Positions 11,286 to 23,429 of a stretch of DNA of 64,000 nt are shown piece by piece. The notes beneath the pieces are model-generated. The model was not told the DNA's origin and searched no databases. It worked only from the letters and a program-made list of their open reading frames with translations. This stretch comes from Neoceratodus forsteri (taxonomy: Eukaryota > Chordata > Ceratodontiformes > Ceratodontidae): NCBI GenBank assembly GCA_016271365.2, contig CM057456.1, forward strand, positions 890,502,001-890,566,000. The letters are read 5' to 3'. Position 1 is the first letter of the stretch, and every line of letters begins with the position of its first letter. The translations under genes and the position numbers were made by a program.

Positions 11286-11339
<54 letters not shown>
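11286..11339. repeat. (TG)n microsatellite
   Basis: About 27 uninterrupted TG units, roughly 200 bp upstream of the PCBP start exon on the same strand. Confidence 0.97.
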
Positions 11340-11340
<1 letters not shown>

Positions 11341-11540
11341 TGGTACCAGGCCAATAATGCTGTAACTGCCCCTTCTTTGTGCTGTGTTTTTCACATTTCT
11401 ACTTAAAAGCCACATTTTGGTGCACTGACTCTTGAAACAGAAATTGCACTGTTGCTAAAACAGCACTGCTTTATTTCCACAGGGTGTTTTTAGGAGAAAA
11501 GAAAAAGTCTGCATCCAGCTGTTGAAGAGCCATTGCCAGA

Positions 11541-11618
11541 ATGAGTACAAAAGACACAAAAGTCACCGAAGGGGGTCTCAATGTTACACTGACTATACGT
11601 CTCCTCATGCATGGAAAG
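11541..11618 (+). CDS. PCBP3: PCBP-family gene, first coding exon (start of KH1)
   Basis: Twenty-six codons read MSTKDTKVTEGG then LNVTLTIRLLMHGK, the conserved start of the KH1 domain in poly(rC)-binding proteins. These bind C-rich RNA or single-stranded DNA and act in mRNA stability, translation and splicing. The donor is AAG|GTCTAG at 11619, somewhat weak. The exon probably starts at the acceptor TTTATTTCCACAG ending near 11482 (a second AG lies near 11493), giving a short 5' UTR before the ATG. The exon ends in phase 0, matching the next exon. Paralog choice rests mainly on the KH1 sequence at 25277-25393; PCBP2 or PCBP4 is possible. Upstream non-coding exons are not visible. Confidence 0.9.
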
Positions 11619-11924
11619 GTCTAGTGTTTTCCTTTGTACATATATTTATGCCTTAAGGTCCTTCAGAATCATTATTGACATTAATATTTATACGACTCTA
11701 CATTTCAATTTTTATTGAAATTATTTTCTACTTATTTCTTCAATTCTGAGATAATTAAAAATGTCTCATGTGTGGGGGGGCTATAATGTTGCTGCAAAAG
11801 TTCAGTTATTTGGAAAATTATTTGAGAGTAATTTCCTTTTTTGAATATCTAACAGGCATGTCTAATGGGTCGATTTAGACATTGTGCAGCACAGGTGACT
11901 GATAAAAAATTAAGCAGCCTTGTA

Positions 11925-12085
11925 GTGGGATCCGATGTGGAGAATTGGATTAGAAACTGGAATGGATAGGAAACAGAGAGTGGTGTTTATGGCATTCACT
12001 CTAATGATGAAAGAGTGACCAGTGTGGTACCACAGAGCTCAGTACTAGGACTGGTCCTATTCCATGTCTTCACCTAACTTGCTTA
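11925..12085 (+). pseudogene. CR1 RT fragment
   Basis: A broken frame reads like the CR1 stretch before motif B: NWIRNWNG, then VTSVVPQSSVLGLVLF, matching the family pattern VTSGVPQGSVLGPVLF. It is only about 160 bp and lies just before the foldback at 12109. Confidence 0.6.
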
Positions 12086-12108
12086 AAATTGTTTAGGCAT
12101 TCCTGAGC

Positions 12109-12575
12109 TTAAAAGGGACAGGGAGTTATTTCCAATAATGTTCCTGTTTTCAGAAATGATATTTGTACCCCTAAATGATCCTGGTTTAACTGTACCTTAA
12201 TAAAATATGCTGTGAAAAACTGTATTTAGCATTGTTTTGTTTTTATGGATAGCATTCTGTTACAGTTCTTTTCATGGAACCAGTGATCTGGAGTTTTGAC
12301 TATGTCATGGTTTGTGTACAGAACTCTAGGCATAGTTCTGATAGGTCAACATCTCATATTTAGCATTCTATACACAAAGTGTGACATAGTAAAAACTCCA
12401 AATTACTGGTTCCATTGAAAGAACTATGCAGAATGTTGTCCATAAAGAGGAATAAATTAAAAATACAGTTTTTCACATCAGTGTTTATTCAGGTGTAGTT
12501 ACATATGGATCATTTGGAGGTGTGACTTTCATTTCTGTAAATAGGAACATTATTAACTGCTGCCAGTTAGCATGA
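12109..12575. mobile_element. Foldback element of about 465 bp
   Basis: The two halves around about 12340 are imperfect reverse complements over nearly the whole length. Matching blocks include AATAATGTTCCTGTTTTCAG, CTAAATGATCC, TGTGAAAAACTGTATTT, ATGGAACCAGT and GGAGTTTT.ACTATGTCA. The left end is TTAAAAGGGACAGGG, similar to TTAA-inserting elements, but the right end is too decayed to confirm a TTAA duplication. It lies in the first PCBP coding intron. Confidence 0.7.
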
Positions 12576-12804
12576 ATTTCCTGACCCCTATAAATTGCAG
12601 CCAGTGACAAGCTGTGATATATCAAGATATATTGTGCAACATCTTGATACTGTGTATGGTATCTGGATGATGCTGGGAACATATTTTGAATTAACTCAGT
12701 TTAGCCTGGGCTTCCATTTTGTATTAAGGTTAACTGGAAAGATTGGACTACAAGAAGCACTCCAGGCACTGAATGTGTTCCTTCATAAAACTACCTCTAT
12801 TAAC

Positions 12805-12814
12805 TGATTTATTT

Positions 12815-12846
<32 letters not shown>

Positions 12847-13540
12847 ATAGCCCAGAAGACTTGTTTCCAGTTGTGACATGAGGGGGAGAAGTGACAAGGG
12901 AGATCGTAGGGAAGGATACATTCAACCACATTGCTTCATAAATATAGCACGGTACATAATATAAAACACAAGATTAAAACATTGTAGATACAAGGTGCAA
13001 ACAAAATACAAGATAAAAACATTGTAAATCCAAGATGCAAACAATGTGGAAAAGTGCAGTTAGTGTTGTTACAATACAGGCCCCTTTTAACTACAGGGTA
13101 CGGTACCTATGTTGCATACAAAGGAGGAAATGCATACAGGAGAAGATACAAGTCATATTAGTGGGGGGATGATAATATCAGTTCACAGCAGTTCTACTAT
13201 GTAATAACAGTCCTGCTAAAACTAACAGGCCTATGTCAATTACAACCCTGAGAGACATGACTGGGGAAACTAGGACATGAAACTGAGGGAAGGTGATGAA
13301 CCTTGATTTGTCTCTTATACGAGAGATAGGAACTGGGTGTGGTGATTTTGGCAGAAAGACTTTTCCAGGTGGAGGGAAGCCTGTATGTAATTGAGGCTTG
13401 TTCTAGATTTCTCCTACAACATGGGATTTGGAAACTGCAACTTCTCTCAGACCTCAGTGTAGGAAAACGAAATATCTCATGAGTAAGTTCAGTAAGGGGC
13501 AATGATGATTTATTGAGCCACGACTGCTCCATGGCTGCTT
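12805..13540 (-). mobile_element. LINE 3' fragment, minus strand, (AATC)n tail
   Basis: On the minus strand the end of a LINE polymerase is readable at 13236-13532 (FPTLRSERSCSFQIP, then ITYRLPSTWKSLSAKI, a variant of the SFxxxAPxLWNSLP block). It is followed by a 3' UTR and a tail seen on + as TTGATTGATTGATTGG (12815-12848). It belongs to the jockey/L2-like group; the exact clade is not resolved. Confidence 0.6.
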
Positions 13541-14096
13541 TTATACACTATGTTGTATTTGAAACATTTCAATGCACTGACTCAATAATTGAAGAATCAG
13601 TATTCTCAGGTACATCCCTATCCTGCTTGAGAGCTTAGAAATTCACAGTTGTAAATATTTTGATCTCAGAAGTAGCCATTAATAAATAAAATGTTAAATC
13701 ATTACACTTAAAAAAATACTTTTTAAAAGGAATCATAACCTATTTCACCCATATAGACATATCTGTCAAATATTTTGCATTTTAAGAGGAAGACGTGTTG
13801 CCATGTGCATGTGCAGTATGAAAAATCAAAATGTTCCACAGAGGCAGCTGTGATAAGAATCTAAACTTGCAACTGAGAGGCTGGAGTAGGGAGCAGGAAT
13901 TCACTTCTTCAACAGTGTTGAACCCTCCGAACAGGAAGCTTATACCATGGAGATGGGCTCCACTTGAGAGACTGGAGGTTAATGGACCTGTCATAGTACA
14001 AAAAAACAAGGTGATGTGCCAGCATGTGCTCTGTAAACAAAACAAAATGATAATATTAAATGCACGTGGAAAATACAAACTAGAATAAGAACTGAT

Positions 14097-14120
14097 GTTT
14101 TGGCCACAGGGCTTCTTCAG
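14097..14120 (-). ncRNA. Decayed hammerhead-ribozyme core (Penelope type)
   Basis: On the minus strand: CTGAAGA (fits CUGANGA), then A-GCC-CTGT-GGC (3-bp stem II with a CUGU loop), then CAAAACATC. The expected minimal Penelope-type continuation is CGAAACGUC. Both differences are CpG to CpA changes, the mark of methylated-CpG decay. It is probably inactive, because G12 is lost. Confidence 0.45.
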
Positions 14121-14264
14121 GAATCATCTAAAAGAGAAAAAAGCAATGAAAGTTGAGAGGTAAGGGGGAATAAGGAATATATATGTGAGGAAAGAAAATA
14201 GGGAAGGGTCTAGGAGAAGAAGTGATACTAGGCAAGGTACGAATGGAAGCTGGAAAACAAAAAG

Positions 14265-14580
14265 GTGATAATAATAATAATCATCTTTGTTTATTTTGTG
14301 CCTTTCAAATGTCAAGGCACATTACAAAATATAAAACCTCATAAAACAACAATAATGAATACATAAAACCATAATATTACACAGTTAATCACAGTAGGCC
14401 TTACTCCATAACTACGTGACGATAGGTATGAAAAGGTATGATAGGAGTGCTTGAGCAGAAGAGTCTCAAGTGGGGACCAATTAACAGAGTGTAATAAGAT
14501 GGCTGAAAGGTGACAAATGTTGGGGGAGGAGACAGAGATAGAGACATCTATAGAAAATGAAAATAGATGTGCACACATAG
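14265..14580 (-). mobile_element. LINE 3' UTR, minus strand, (ATT)n tail
   Basis: Minus-strand sequence ends in TTGAAAGGCACAAAATAAA then (GATTATTATT)n, a hallmark end of L2-like LINEs (AAAGGCGC.ATAAATAAA). No RT block is recognisable in this piece. Confidence 0.6.
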
Positions 14581-14599
14581 CTGGAACTTATAATGCACT

Positions 14600-16400
14600 C
14601 CAATATAGTGAGTTTCTGCTTTCAGCGAAGTTCTTTCTTATGTCCCATACAACAGACTGTAATGGGAATTACATTCAGACCAAAGCAGTGAACTAAAAAA
14701 TCTTCATACAGATAGTTACCTGAAATGGTTGCCCTTTTAAAATGATGCAGTATGAATGAAACACAGTATGCAGTGGCTGTAGTTAAGTAACCATGTTTAC
14801 TCCCATTAAATACGGAGAGTATGACTTTTGTATTTGTATATCTGTCTAGAATCCAGTGGCTTGCTACCAATTGTTACCTCCCAGGTCCTGCCTGGAAATA
14901 AGCAAGTACTTTATCTAGAGCACTTACCTGAAAAACAAAAACAAACTAAATAAGGAACGCCCTTGTGGTTTGACCACTTGTCAGCTCTAAGTGTTACACT
15001 CACATGTGAAGATAAATATGGCTATTTCATTGCAGCCTATTACCTGCTCCTTTGGTAGAGTCTCAGTGAAAACTATCCTTAATGTTTCTCATTGACAAGG
15101 ATGAATGTTCACACAACACAGACACACTTAACAGAGTAAGGGGCAGGGGAAAATAAAGAACAAAATTAGAATTAACAAAATGCCATAAAAATTAAACTCA
15201 TACAGAAAGTGTTTAAGCTTGCTAATTTGCATACCAATACATTAAAGCCTATCCATTTGCCAACTGACTAATTTTTTACAAGCCACTGTATGCCATTCCA
15301 AGAATGTAAAAACTTAAAAAAAAAAACTCTTGCAACATTTTACATTCTGATGTCATAGGATGATGTGCAATTATTTGCTGTTATTTTTTTACTTTAATGT
15401 TGAAATTTATAAATATGAATATCATTCAGGAAAACAGAAACAAACACTAGAATCATGTTATTAAAAATCACAAACTGTAAATTTATTTGTGAATTAAATG
15501 TGATTTCCTTTTTTGTGTCCTGGATGTAATTCTTGAGAAAATGGACTATTTACAGTTATGCCCTAGTAGGCAGTTGCAGCAGAGTTCATATTACAAGCTG
15601 TGAATAAAAAACAAAAAAATATCAAACTAGTGTAAGTAACAGCAGCAAAAATGCAAAGAAAGAAAGACCTTTTTAAAAAGGGACACAATTAATTTACACT
15701 ACAAGGATATTCCAGCATATTATAATTATACATTACAGACATGGCTATAAAAAGAGAAGTTTGCTGTGGAAATAGTTGGGCAGCAAGATTTTACTTATGT
15801 CTTGTTAAAAGAAACATTATTCAATCATGGTAAGCTGTGCTTTAATAAACTAATGGTTCCTCCAAATAATTGGGAAAGAGTTTCAGCATCATGGATCGGA
15901 ATGACTCAAGGCAAGTTTAACAAACTGATATGAGATCTTGAGACTCTGTAACTCCAGACTGTCCAGAGATCTCAGACCTTACCTTTCTTTAGACAACTCA
16001 AGATTATTAACTACATAGTCTGGTATGCCACCCTTTAAACATTAAAAATAAGCTGGACTTTGTGCAGTCCCCTCCTATCCTCTAGGAATAGCCATGTTAG
16101 CTTCTGGTATATAGGGTGATGATAACAAACATAACTGAGGAGAGTCTGGCCAATTTACTGTAGATCACTTCCAATCTACTCAGGTCATACCCAGAAGCTG
16201 AGACATAAAAAAAGCCTGCGTACCCTAGAATTTACAATATCAAGGACTTGATATTTTGCATTCTTACTTAGTTATTTAACATAGCCCTGCTTCTGTATAG
16301 AATGACAACCTTTGCATAGTGCTTCATGTAGATACATTCAATTTGGGTATTCCATGAATGAAAAGGGTCAGTCCACAGAACAAGATATTTATAGACATCA
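14600..16400. other. Unassigned AT-rich intron sequence
   Basis: No repeat ends, exon or ORF was recognised in these 1.8 kb. It is among the less TE-marked stretches in the window, so conserved intronic elements could hide here. Confidence 0.4.
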
Positions 16401-16419
16401 GCACACTGCAACTTGACAT

Positions 16420-16720
16420 CTGGGACTGGATTTTGTAAGGCTGGCACAGTGCCCTTGGTCAGTGTTGTGGACCTATACTTTGGCTCTGCTGGTGCATCAA
16501 GTGGACCCTGTTTTCCAATATTGGGTGCATTTATTGTATTTGGATGTGCTTTGTGGCAGCTTGTGGTGAGGATACATCGCAAGCTGCCACAAGAGGCATG
16601 CAAGAGGCCCCAACACTGATGCAAGGTAGACCACAGAAATGTGGTCTAGTGGGCATCGATTCAACACAAGGATGGAAAATGCTGATTCTTTGCCACAAGT
16701 CTCATGCATCATATATTTGA
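16420..16720. repeat. Degenerate palindromic element
   Basis: A perfect 11-bp hairpin GTGGCAGCTTG / CAAGCTGCCAC lies at about 16553-16590. Weaker outward pairing follows, for example the TGGG-GCAT stretch on the left against the GGGGCC..GCATGCC antisense on the right. The flank GGATTTTGTAAGGC resembles the end of element A. Ends and target duplication are not resolved. Confidence 0.45.
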
Positions 16721-16749
16721 TGCACCTGGGTCTTTCGGCTTAAAAGAGC

Positions 16750-18050
16750 ATCAGAGAAAGATAAAATGCTCATAACGTGATTAAGGGAATAAAATATAAC
16801 TGTGTATATTGAAGTGTACAAAATACTGTTTACATTTTTTTCAACAGAGGCAAGATATTGAAAATGTATAAAAATGCACTTAATAAATAAAATTTGTTAA
16901 ACTGTGGCACTTAGAATCATACAGGACCATGTTCTTTGTGTCACGCCTGCCTGCTAGAATGGTGTCAAGAGCCAATATTTTCATTTCAGTAAGCCTCTTC
17001 CCCTACCTCTGAAGAAGCAATTATCACAACTGGATCCCCTGACCTCTGATCTATGATTTAGGATGTCAATAGTGGTCCAATTCCTGGCTAACTCAGCAGA
17101 TTACCCAGCACTAACCTGTAGCACACTGTTTGTAAGTCATATTATGAGAAATAAGAAGCCTGTATACCCCAGAGGGAGGGAGGGAGATGGAGTGGTCTCA
17201 CATCATTGATGACACTAGACCCCTCGATTGATCAATCTGAATAGCATCACCTATGAAGTAAGACCACTCCTGCTCCCTCCTGGGTGCACATGCTGCATCT
17301 GTCAGTTGACAGTGTGACTTACAAACAGCATTCCACAGGCTATGGAGAGTGGACGTGTTGAGTTATGGAATTAGATTAATACCCTCCTCCCTGAAATCAT
17401 GGATTGAGGGTTGGGGGGGGGGGCTAACTTCAGAGAAATTGCCCTCTGAGACTGAAAAAGAGTGACAGGCTATGGAGTGAGGGCTGAGGAAAAAAGACAT
17501 GTCAGCTTCCGGCACCATGCTGGAAACTGGCAACTGTTTGTTTTTTCTGACTGTCTGTATGGAAATATTGAGGGCAGAAATTGGAGGGTGGAAGATAACT
17601 GGGGTACATATTTCACATATTGTTGAAAATTATGGTTTGTAAGATATTGGTGGCTTTCCAGTAAAAAAGAACCACACCTTTTGCAAGTTTGGCTGTAAAA
17701 GCCATGGAAACCTGAATTTTTAGGGTTTGACTCCAAATAATCTAAATTCAAAACTGGGAGTTGGCGTACTTCCTACCTTCAATCTAGTTACGAAGGAGAA
17801 CTAATTGTTTTTTGTTTTTCATTGCTTATTTCTTATGTTGTCTATAAACATTTGCTATGTATAGCACATGCTGTATGTAAAATAGTGACATACATTTTTC
17901 TTGTTAAGGAAAAATACGAAATCACACATACCCCATAATTCAAACCATAATGGGATATATGCAGAGCACCATGAACATTTAGGTTGATTCTGCTTTAAGC
18001 TGGAATGCATGGTACCAAAGGACCTCTCACACAATCTCCAAAGGGTGAGA
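16750..18050. other. Unassigned intron sequence
   Basis: Nothing recognised apart from a G-run near 17413-17422. Confidence 0.4.
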
Positions 18051-18053
18051 ACA

Positions 18054-18103
18054 GAAGTCACAAACATGTGTTTCATCCTACACAGGACTCATCAGAGTGC
18101 TTC
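18054..18103 (-). ncRNA. Candidate type-I hammerhead ribozyme
   Basis: On the minus strand the order is: stem I 5' side GAAGCAC, a U, core CTGATGA (18089-18095), stem II GTCCT-GTGT-AGGAT, core GAAA (18071-18074), a short stem III region ACACATGTTT, and stem I 3' side GTGACTTC. Stem I pairs over 7 bp with one bulged A and one mismatch at the base. Stem II is 5 bp including a G-U. Both catalytic boxes are intact. This layout matches hammerheads known from Penelope-like elements and retrozymes. Stem III and the cleavage triplet are less certain. It lies antisense in the PCBP intron, 142 nt upstream of the 24-nt exon. Confidence 0.6.
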
Positions 18104-18245
18104 ATGTTTATCTCACCCCAGAGGAAAATGAGCCAGCCCTAATGAGGTCTTAGAGGTTTGGGTCATAGTGGGCCCAAAATAAGACACCAAACTAAAAAGA
18201 CAAATAACTTTTCTCATGTTTTCTTTTTTTATCTTTATTTCTTAG

Positions 18246-18269
18246 GAAGTTGGAAGCATTATTGGGAAG
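18246..18269 (+). CDS. PCBP3: PCBP 24-nt microexon (EVGSIIGK, KH1 GxxG loop)
   Basis: The exon encodes exactly EVGSIIGK, the first part of the KH1 nucleic-acid-binding GxxG loop. It is preceded by a pyrimidine-rich acceptor (TTTATTTCTTAG) and followed by the strong donor GTATGT. Length 24 keeps phase 0. PCBP genes are known to have a very short exon here, and the junction is exact with the flanking exons (HGK before, KGETV after). Confidence 0.92.
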
Positions 18270-18794
18270 GTATGTATAGTTATTACCACCATTCTCGCAG
18301 CATTTGTAAATTAATAGTTCCATGGCATCATGTTTCATTGTTTGTTAAATGCAAACATAGAAGCACAGAAGACTAAGGACAAAAAAAAAAGACTATACTG
18401 GATGCCTTATAATGTATTAATGTGAAGCAGTCTTCCCTTCAGAGTTTGCTTGGTCCCCTTCCACCCTTTCTTTCTGATAAACTCCTTTCCTGCATTGAGA
18501 AACTGTTTCTAGACTATTACTAATGATCACACCCACAGTCCCTATCTTCCTCTGAATGCCTCATCTTTACCCCATTGGTCAAATAATCTGTATGTGAATT
18601 TCTGCTACCAGTGTGCAGTCATTTTCAGTTTTTAGCATTGCATTTCAGTTGTCAAATTCTGGGCAAATTCTCCAGCCTGTCTTCTTCCTTTTTCATGGGA
18701 CTAGTTCCCTAGTCACTGTCCACTGTCATACTCAGTTTTGTGTTGTCTGCAAACAGACTCAGAATATGACTAACAGTGACTTTTTATGTTACAG

Positions 18795-18827
18795 AAAGGA
18801 GAGACAGTGAAGAAGATGAGGGAAGAG
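18795..18827 (+). CDS. PCBP3: PCBP 33-nt microexon (KGETVKKMREE)
   Basis: The exon encodes KGETVKKMREE, completing the KH1 GxxG loop (GKKG across the splice junction) and the following helix. The acceptor is TTATGTTACAG and the donor GTAATA. Phase 0 on both sides. The intron separating it from the 24-nt exon is only 525 bp and free of obvious transposons, unlike the introns on either side. Confidence 0.92.
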
Positions 18828-18939
18828 GTAATAATGAAACTGTTGTAGGCTTCTTTTTTTTCTAGTTTTTGAAACTTGTCTTCTCAAGGAAGTTATGACA
18901 TTTCATGTTGCATTACAAAGGTTAATAGAAATTAAATCA

Positions 18940-18985
18940 AATCAAATCATCTTTATTTTTATAGCGCCTTTCAAAAGCAAATCCT
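18940..18985 (-). mobile_element. L2-type LINE 3' tail fragment
   Basis: The minus strand reads GCTTTTGAAAGGCGCTATAA, then AAATAAAGATGATTTGATTT, the typical L2 3' terminus. Only the last tens of bases are visible. Confidence 0.6.
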
Positions 18986-18999
18986 TTCTAATTTGAGGA

Positions 19000-20865
19000 T
19001 CTAAGCTTTCCATTGGGATAGTGGTGGTGTGCATATGTTATGGTGTGTTGTTTTATTGTATTATGTTGTTATGCTACTGTATATTATATTATATTATATT
19101 ACATTATATTACATTTCTGTACACTATAGATCTGTAATGATGTTGTAACATCCTTCTTCTGACATTACAAAAGTAGTAATTTTCGTTGATGCAGAACCTT
19201 AAATGTCAAAATGTAAAAACATTTTTGTGTTGTTTTTAATGGTAAATCCATATTATATTAAACAATATACACTCTTGAGTGAGGCAATATATATTGTAGC
19301 TATTGATCTGTATATTTTTCTAATGCTAATAAGTCCTTCTTTCAATTTATTATGTCAGCAGAACCTATTAATTGATGTATTTCCTCATAGCTAACTGGAG
19401 GTTGTCTATTACTGTTTATAAAATAACTTACAGCTCTTTAATTGGCTATAGAAAAATCACATGGCAATATAGTTTCACCATAAGCAGCAGGTGAGTTTTT
19501 TAATGGTATATATATTTTCATTATGATGATTAAGACAGCTTCATGTTGTAACTGTTTAAGCAGATAGTCCCAACAACTAAGCAGCAAATAATCTACAAAA
19601 ACATTGGTAAAAATACTGATTTTGATGAGCTGTGGAAAAAAACAGATTTTTATGTATAGGCAGCAAATCTTGCAGTTTACATTCAATGTTTCTTTAATAA
19701 TAGCTTTGCTAATGTTTTCCCTATTTCCATTTTTTGGAGATGGTGGCAACAAAAAAAATGTTTTCCTGCATGTGACATACCAGAGTGTAGCATTTTTTAA
19801 ATAATATCGTACCACACATTCCCAGCCAATGCCCCACAGATATAGGGTATAGGGATATAGGGTGGCCGAGGGTTAACAACAAGCAGATGGACACCGTTTA
19901 AGGAAAAAATGATTCCAAATATTTATGACATCCAATTGTAAACACTTAATCAGCAGGGGTCCTGATTACTGTACAAACAAATGTTAGTACATTGTCTTTT
20001 TGTGAACAAAATGTGTAAATAATTTTGTTTGCAATGATCAGTTAAACAATATGATTGAGAAAACAGATGCTTGATGAGACCTAGCCAACATGATTGGTTA
20101 TAAAAAAGGGTTGCCTGGATCCAAAAGGGTGAGTTGGTGTCAGGTTGTTTATGTATAGATTGGCTGTGTGTGAAAAAAGGGAGGACACTGGCATGATCAG
20201 GAACTCCGAAAGGCAAAGGATCCTAACTCTTTGAGTGCTGAATGTTTTTGAATGTATATAAATTCTGGACGTATATATCTCTGCAGTCTTGTAAGGGTTA
20301 ATGGTAATAGCCTACAAGTCTGCACTGTGTGTTTTCTTTCACCTATGATAATACCTAGAGTGCGAAAAGTGTTGCATTTCTGCATAAGTCCTTCTTTTGC
20401 ATGTTTTCGCCTGTAACCCCTTTCATTTTAATATATGCCAATTCCCAGTATATTGTGTAACTCAAGTAACCTTTTATTTATCATAATATAATGCATAGTG
20501 CCTAGTGGTGTATTTTAAAGAAGGGACTGTTGTGAACCTCTAAGGTAGCTGTTATTCAGAAGGGACAAGCTAATCTAAGTAATTTGAGAAACATTATCCT
20601 TCCCAATACAGGGAAGGGATTTGGGTGAAGTTTGAAAGACAAGCCCATACTCCACAAAGTGTTCAAATAGTCTGCCTTGGCTTGATACAGGGGGACTGGT
20701 GACTGGACTCAAAGGGCAGAGGAATAAGAGTGGGTACAGGACACTATACAGGGTAAACAAGGGTGGAGGTCAGTGGCACCCTACTAAGTTTGGTCAAAGG
20801 AACCTACTCACCATGTATTTCATGTCTAATAATATTTATTACTGTTTGGTGTTGTATGCCCTCAT
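19000..20865. other. Unassigned AT-rich intron sequence
   Basis: Contains a short TATAT run near 19080-19110 and no recognised exon or element end. Confidence 0.4.
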
Positions 20866-21244
20866 ATAAACACAGAAACATGGAGTTTATTGGCAGATAA
20901 GGACCACTTGGCCCACCCAGTCTGCCCATATTTCCCTGCATTTACTATCACCGCAGACCCTACCTGATCTTCAGGCTCCAGCTACTTTTCCCCACTTCCC
21001 AACTGAGATTCACTTGTGTCTATCTCATGAATGCTTGTAGCCCACCCTGATTTCACCTCCACTACCTCTGCTGAAAGACTGTTCTAGGCATTCACAACTC
21101 TTTCAGTGAAGAAGTACATCCTCTCATCCCTCCTAAATCTTTTCCATTCCAACTTCATTCCATGTTCCCTTGTTCAGGTATTTATAGGTCTCTATTATGT
21201 CCCCCTCTCCCTAATCTCTTCTGGGGTGTACATATTGAGATCCC

Positions 21245-22413
21245 TTAGTCTCTCTCATCATAGGAATTCTGATGCAGCCCCTGCACCATTTTAGTTGCCC
21301 TCCTCTGGACAGCCTCCATCCTGTCTATGTCCTTCTTGAAATGTGGTCTCCAGAATAGAACACAATACTCATGGTGGGGTCTCACCAACAATCTAAACAG
21401 TGGTAACACCACCTGCCCCTTGTTGGTGATACCTCTCCCCTTGTACCCCAGAATCCTACTAACCCTACCTACTGAGGTCATCAGATATGATTACTCCCAG
21501 GTCTCTTTCCTGTTTGGTGACCGTCAATACCTCTTCCCCCATATTATCCTTTGCCTCTGGGTTTCTGTGCTCTAGGTGCATAATGTTGCACTTTTTCACA
21601 TTGAAACCCAGCTGCCATACCCTTTACCCTTTACCACTCCTCAGGTGTTCTCACTTCTCTGCACATTCTCTTCACCCTCACTGGGGTGTCCACCCTATTG
21701 CAGATTTTTGTGTCATCTACAAAGAGGCATACTTTCCCTTCCCGCTCTTCTGCAGTGTCACTTATGAAGATATTAAAGAGGATGGTACTCAGTACTGAGC
21801 CCTGAGGTACCCCACTGATCATGCTCCCTTCCCTCAACTGAGTTCTGCTTACCACCACCCTCATCCACCAATTTCATTCCCAATTTACCACCTTGTGACC
21901 CACCCCAAAACTTCCCAGTTTCCTCATGAGCCTCCTACGTGGTACAGTGTCAAAGGCCTTGCTGAAGTCTAAGTAGGACACATCCACCGCCCCACCCTGA
22001 TCTATTTCCCTGGTCACTCAGTTGAAGAAATCTATCAGGCTCTTCTGACATGACTCCCCCAACCCCATGAATCCATGCCACCTCTGGTCTTTCAACCCAC
22101 TGCATTCAAAACACTCCACAATCCTTTCATTCATAAGTGACTCCATTTACTTCCCCACCACTAAAATCAGACGGACTAGCCTATAGTTGCCAGCCACCTC
22201 CCTGTTACCGCTTTTATGAAGCAGGACTACATCTTCCCTCCTCCACTCCTTTAGAACTACTCCTGTTTCTGGAGAGTTGTTGAATAGAGCTGTCAGAGGT
22301 GCAGCTAGTACCTCCCTGAGCTCCTTCAACACCCTTGGGGTGCCCCTTCTGGCCTCATAGCTTTGCCCACTTTCAAATTTGAAAGTCCTTTCTGAACTCT
22401 CTCCTTTGTTCAT
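21245..22413 (-). pseudogene. CR1 reverse transcriptase remnant
   Basis: Minus-strand pieces read in CR1 order: GTPRVLKELREVLAAPLTAL (22147-22413), ISGVPQGSVLSTILFN with VCLFVDDTKIC (21631-21864), and LVRPHHEYCVLFWRPHFKKD (21245-21481). The catalytic block is VDD where most copies here have ADD; the two aspartates remain. Frames shift between the pieces, so no functional protein is possible. Confidence 0.85.
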
Positions 22414-23429
22414 GGACTTGTGTCTACCTACCTCCCCTCAGTGTTCCTGCTGATTTTGTGAGGTCCATCCCCTACCACTTCCACCATGAAGAGTGACCAG
22501 AAGTATCTGTTCAAGATATGTGCTTTTTCCTGATCCTCGTCTACACAGCCACCCCCGCCCTTCTTAGCCTCACAGTCCTGCTCCTTGCTTTCTTCCTCTC
22601 AGTTATGGACCTAAAAAAGATCTTGTCCCCTTTAATTACCCCTTTGGCTATAATTTCTTCAGTTTGTGCCTTTGCACTCCCCATCACTTTCCCTACCTTC
22701 CTTTATTTATCCTGGTACACCTTCCTCTCCTGCTCCCTCTGCATCACTTTGTACCTCCTGAATTCAACCCTTTTAGCATTAACCTTTACAGCCATTTCCC
22801 GTGAGAACCATAGCAGTCTCTTTTTCCTCCTGTTTATTTTTTCACTTCTTTTGCACAGAGGTTCACTGCCTTACTATGCCATCCTTAACTTGGCCCACTG
22901 TTCCTCCACCCCATCCAGAGACCCCCCAAAAATAATCTGCCCTCCTTAAGTGCAGGACCCGCATCCTTGTGTGTTTTTAAATTCCACTGCTGTCCTTATG
23001 TTGAACCACACTATATGGTGATCACTGGTCCCCAAGTGGCCTCCCACCTTTACTTCTTCAACACTGCCCCTGTTTGTGAGCACCAGGTCCAGTATTGCCC
23101 CATCTCCAGTAGGCTCCCTAACTAGTTACCTGAGAAACTCCCCCTGCAGGGAGTCTAGGATGTCCCTGCTTCTAGCTGAAGCTGTGGCAGTGAGGCTTCA
23201 ATTTATATCTGGAAGACTTAGTCCCCAGCCAACAGCACCTCCTCATCTTCTGCCATTGTGCTGATGGCTTCCCCCAGTTCCTTATCCAGTTCCTCCCCCT
23301 GCATTGGAGGTCTGTAGATCACCCTAATATGAACAGTGGTTCTGACTCCTTGCTCCAGGGTGACACACAGTACCTCAACCTCTCCTTCCCCCTACCTTCC
23401 TTGGGTTTCCATTGCTTTGATACCCTCCC

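Noticed and set aside
22518..22949. 143-codon hydrophobic + strand ORF resembling a membrane protein
   Set aside because: It is the antisense shadow of a CR1 coding region on the minus strand.
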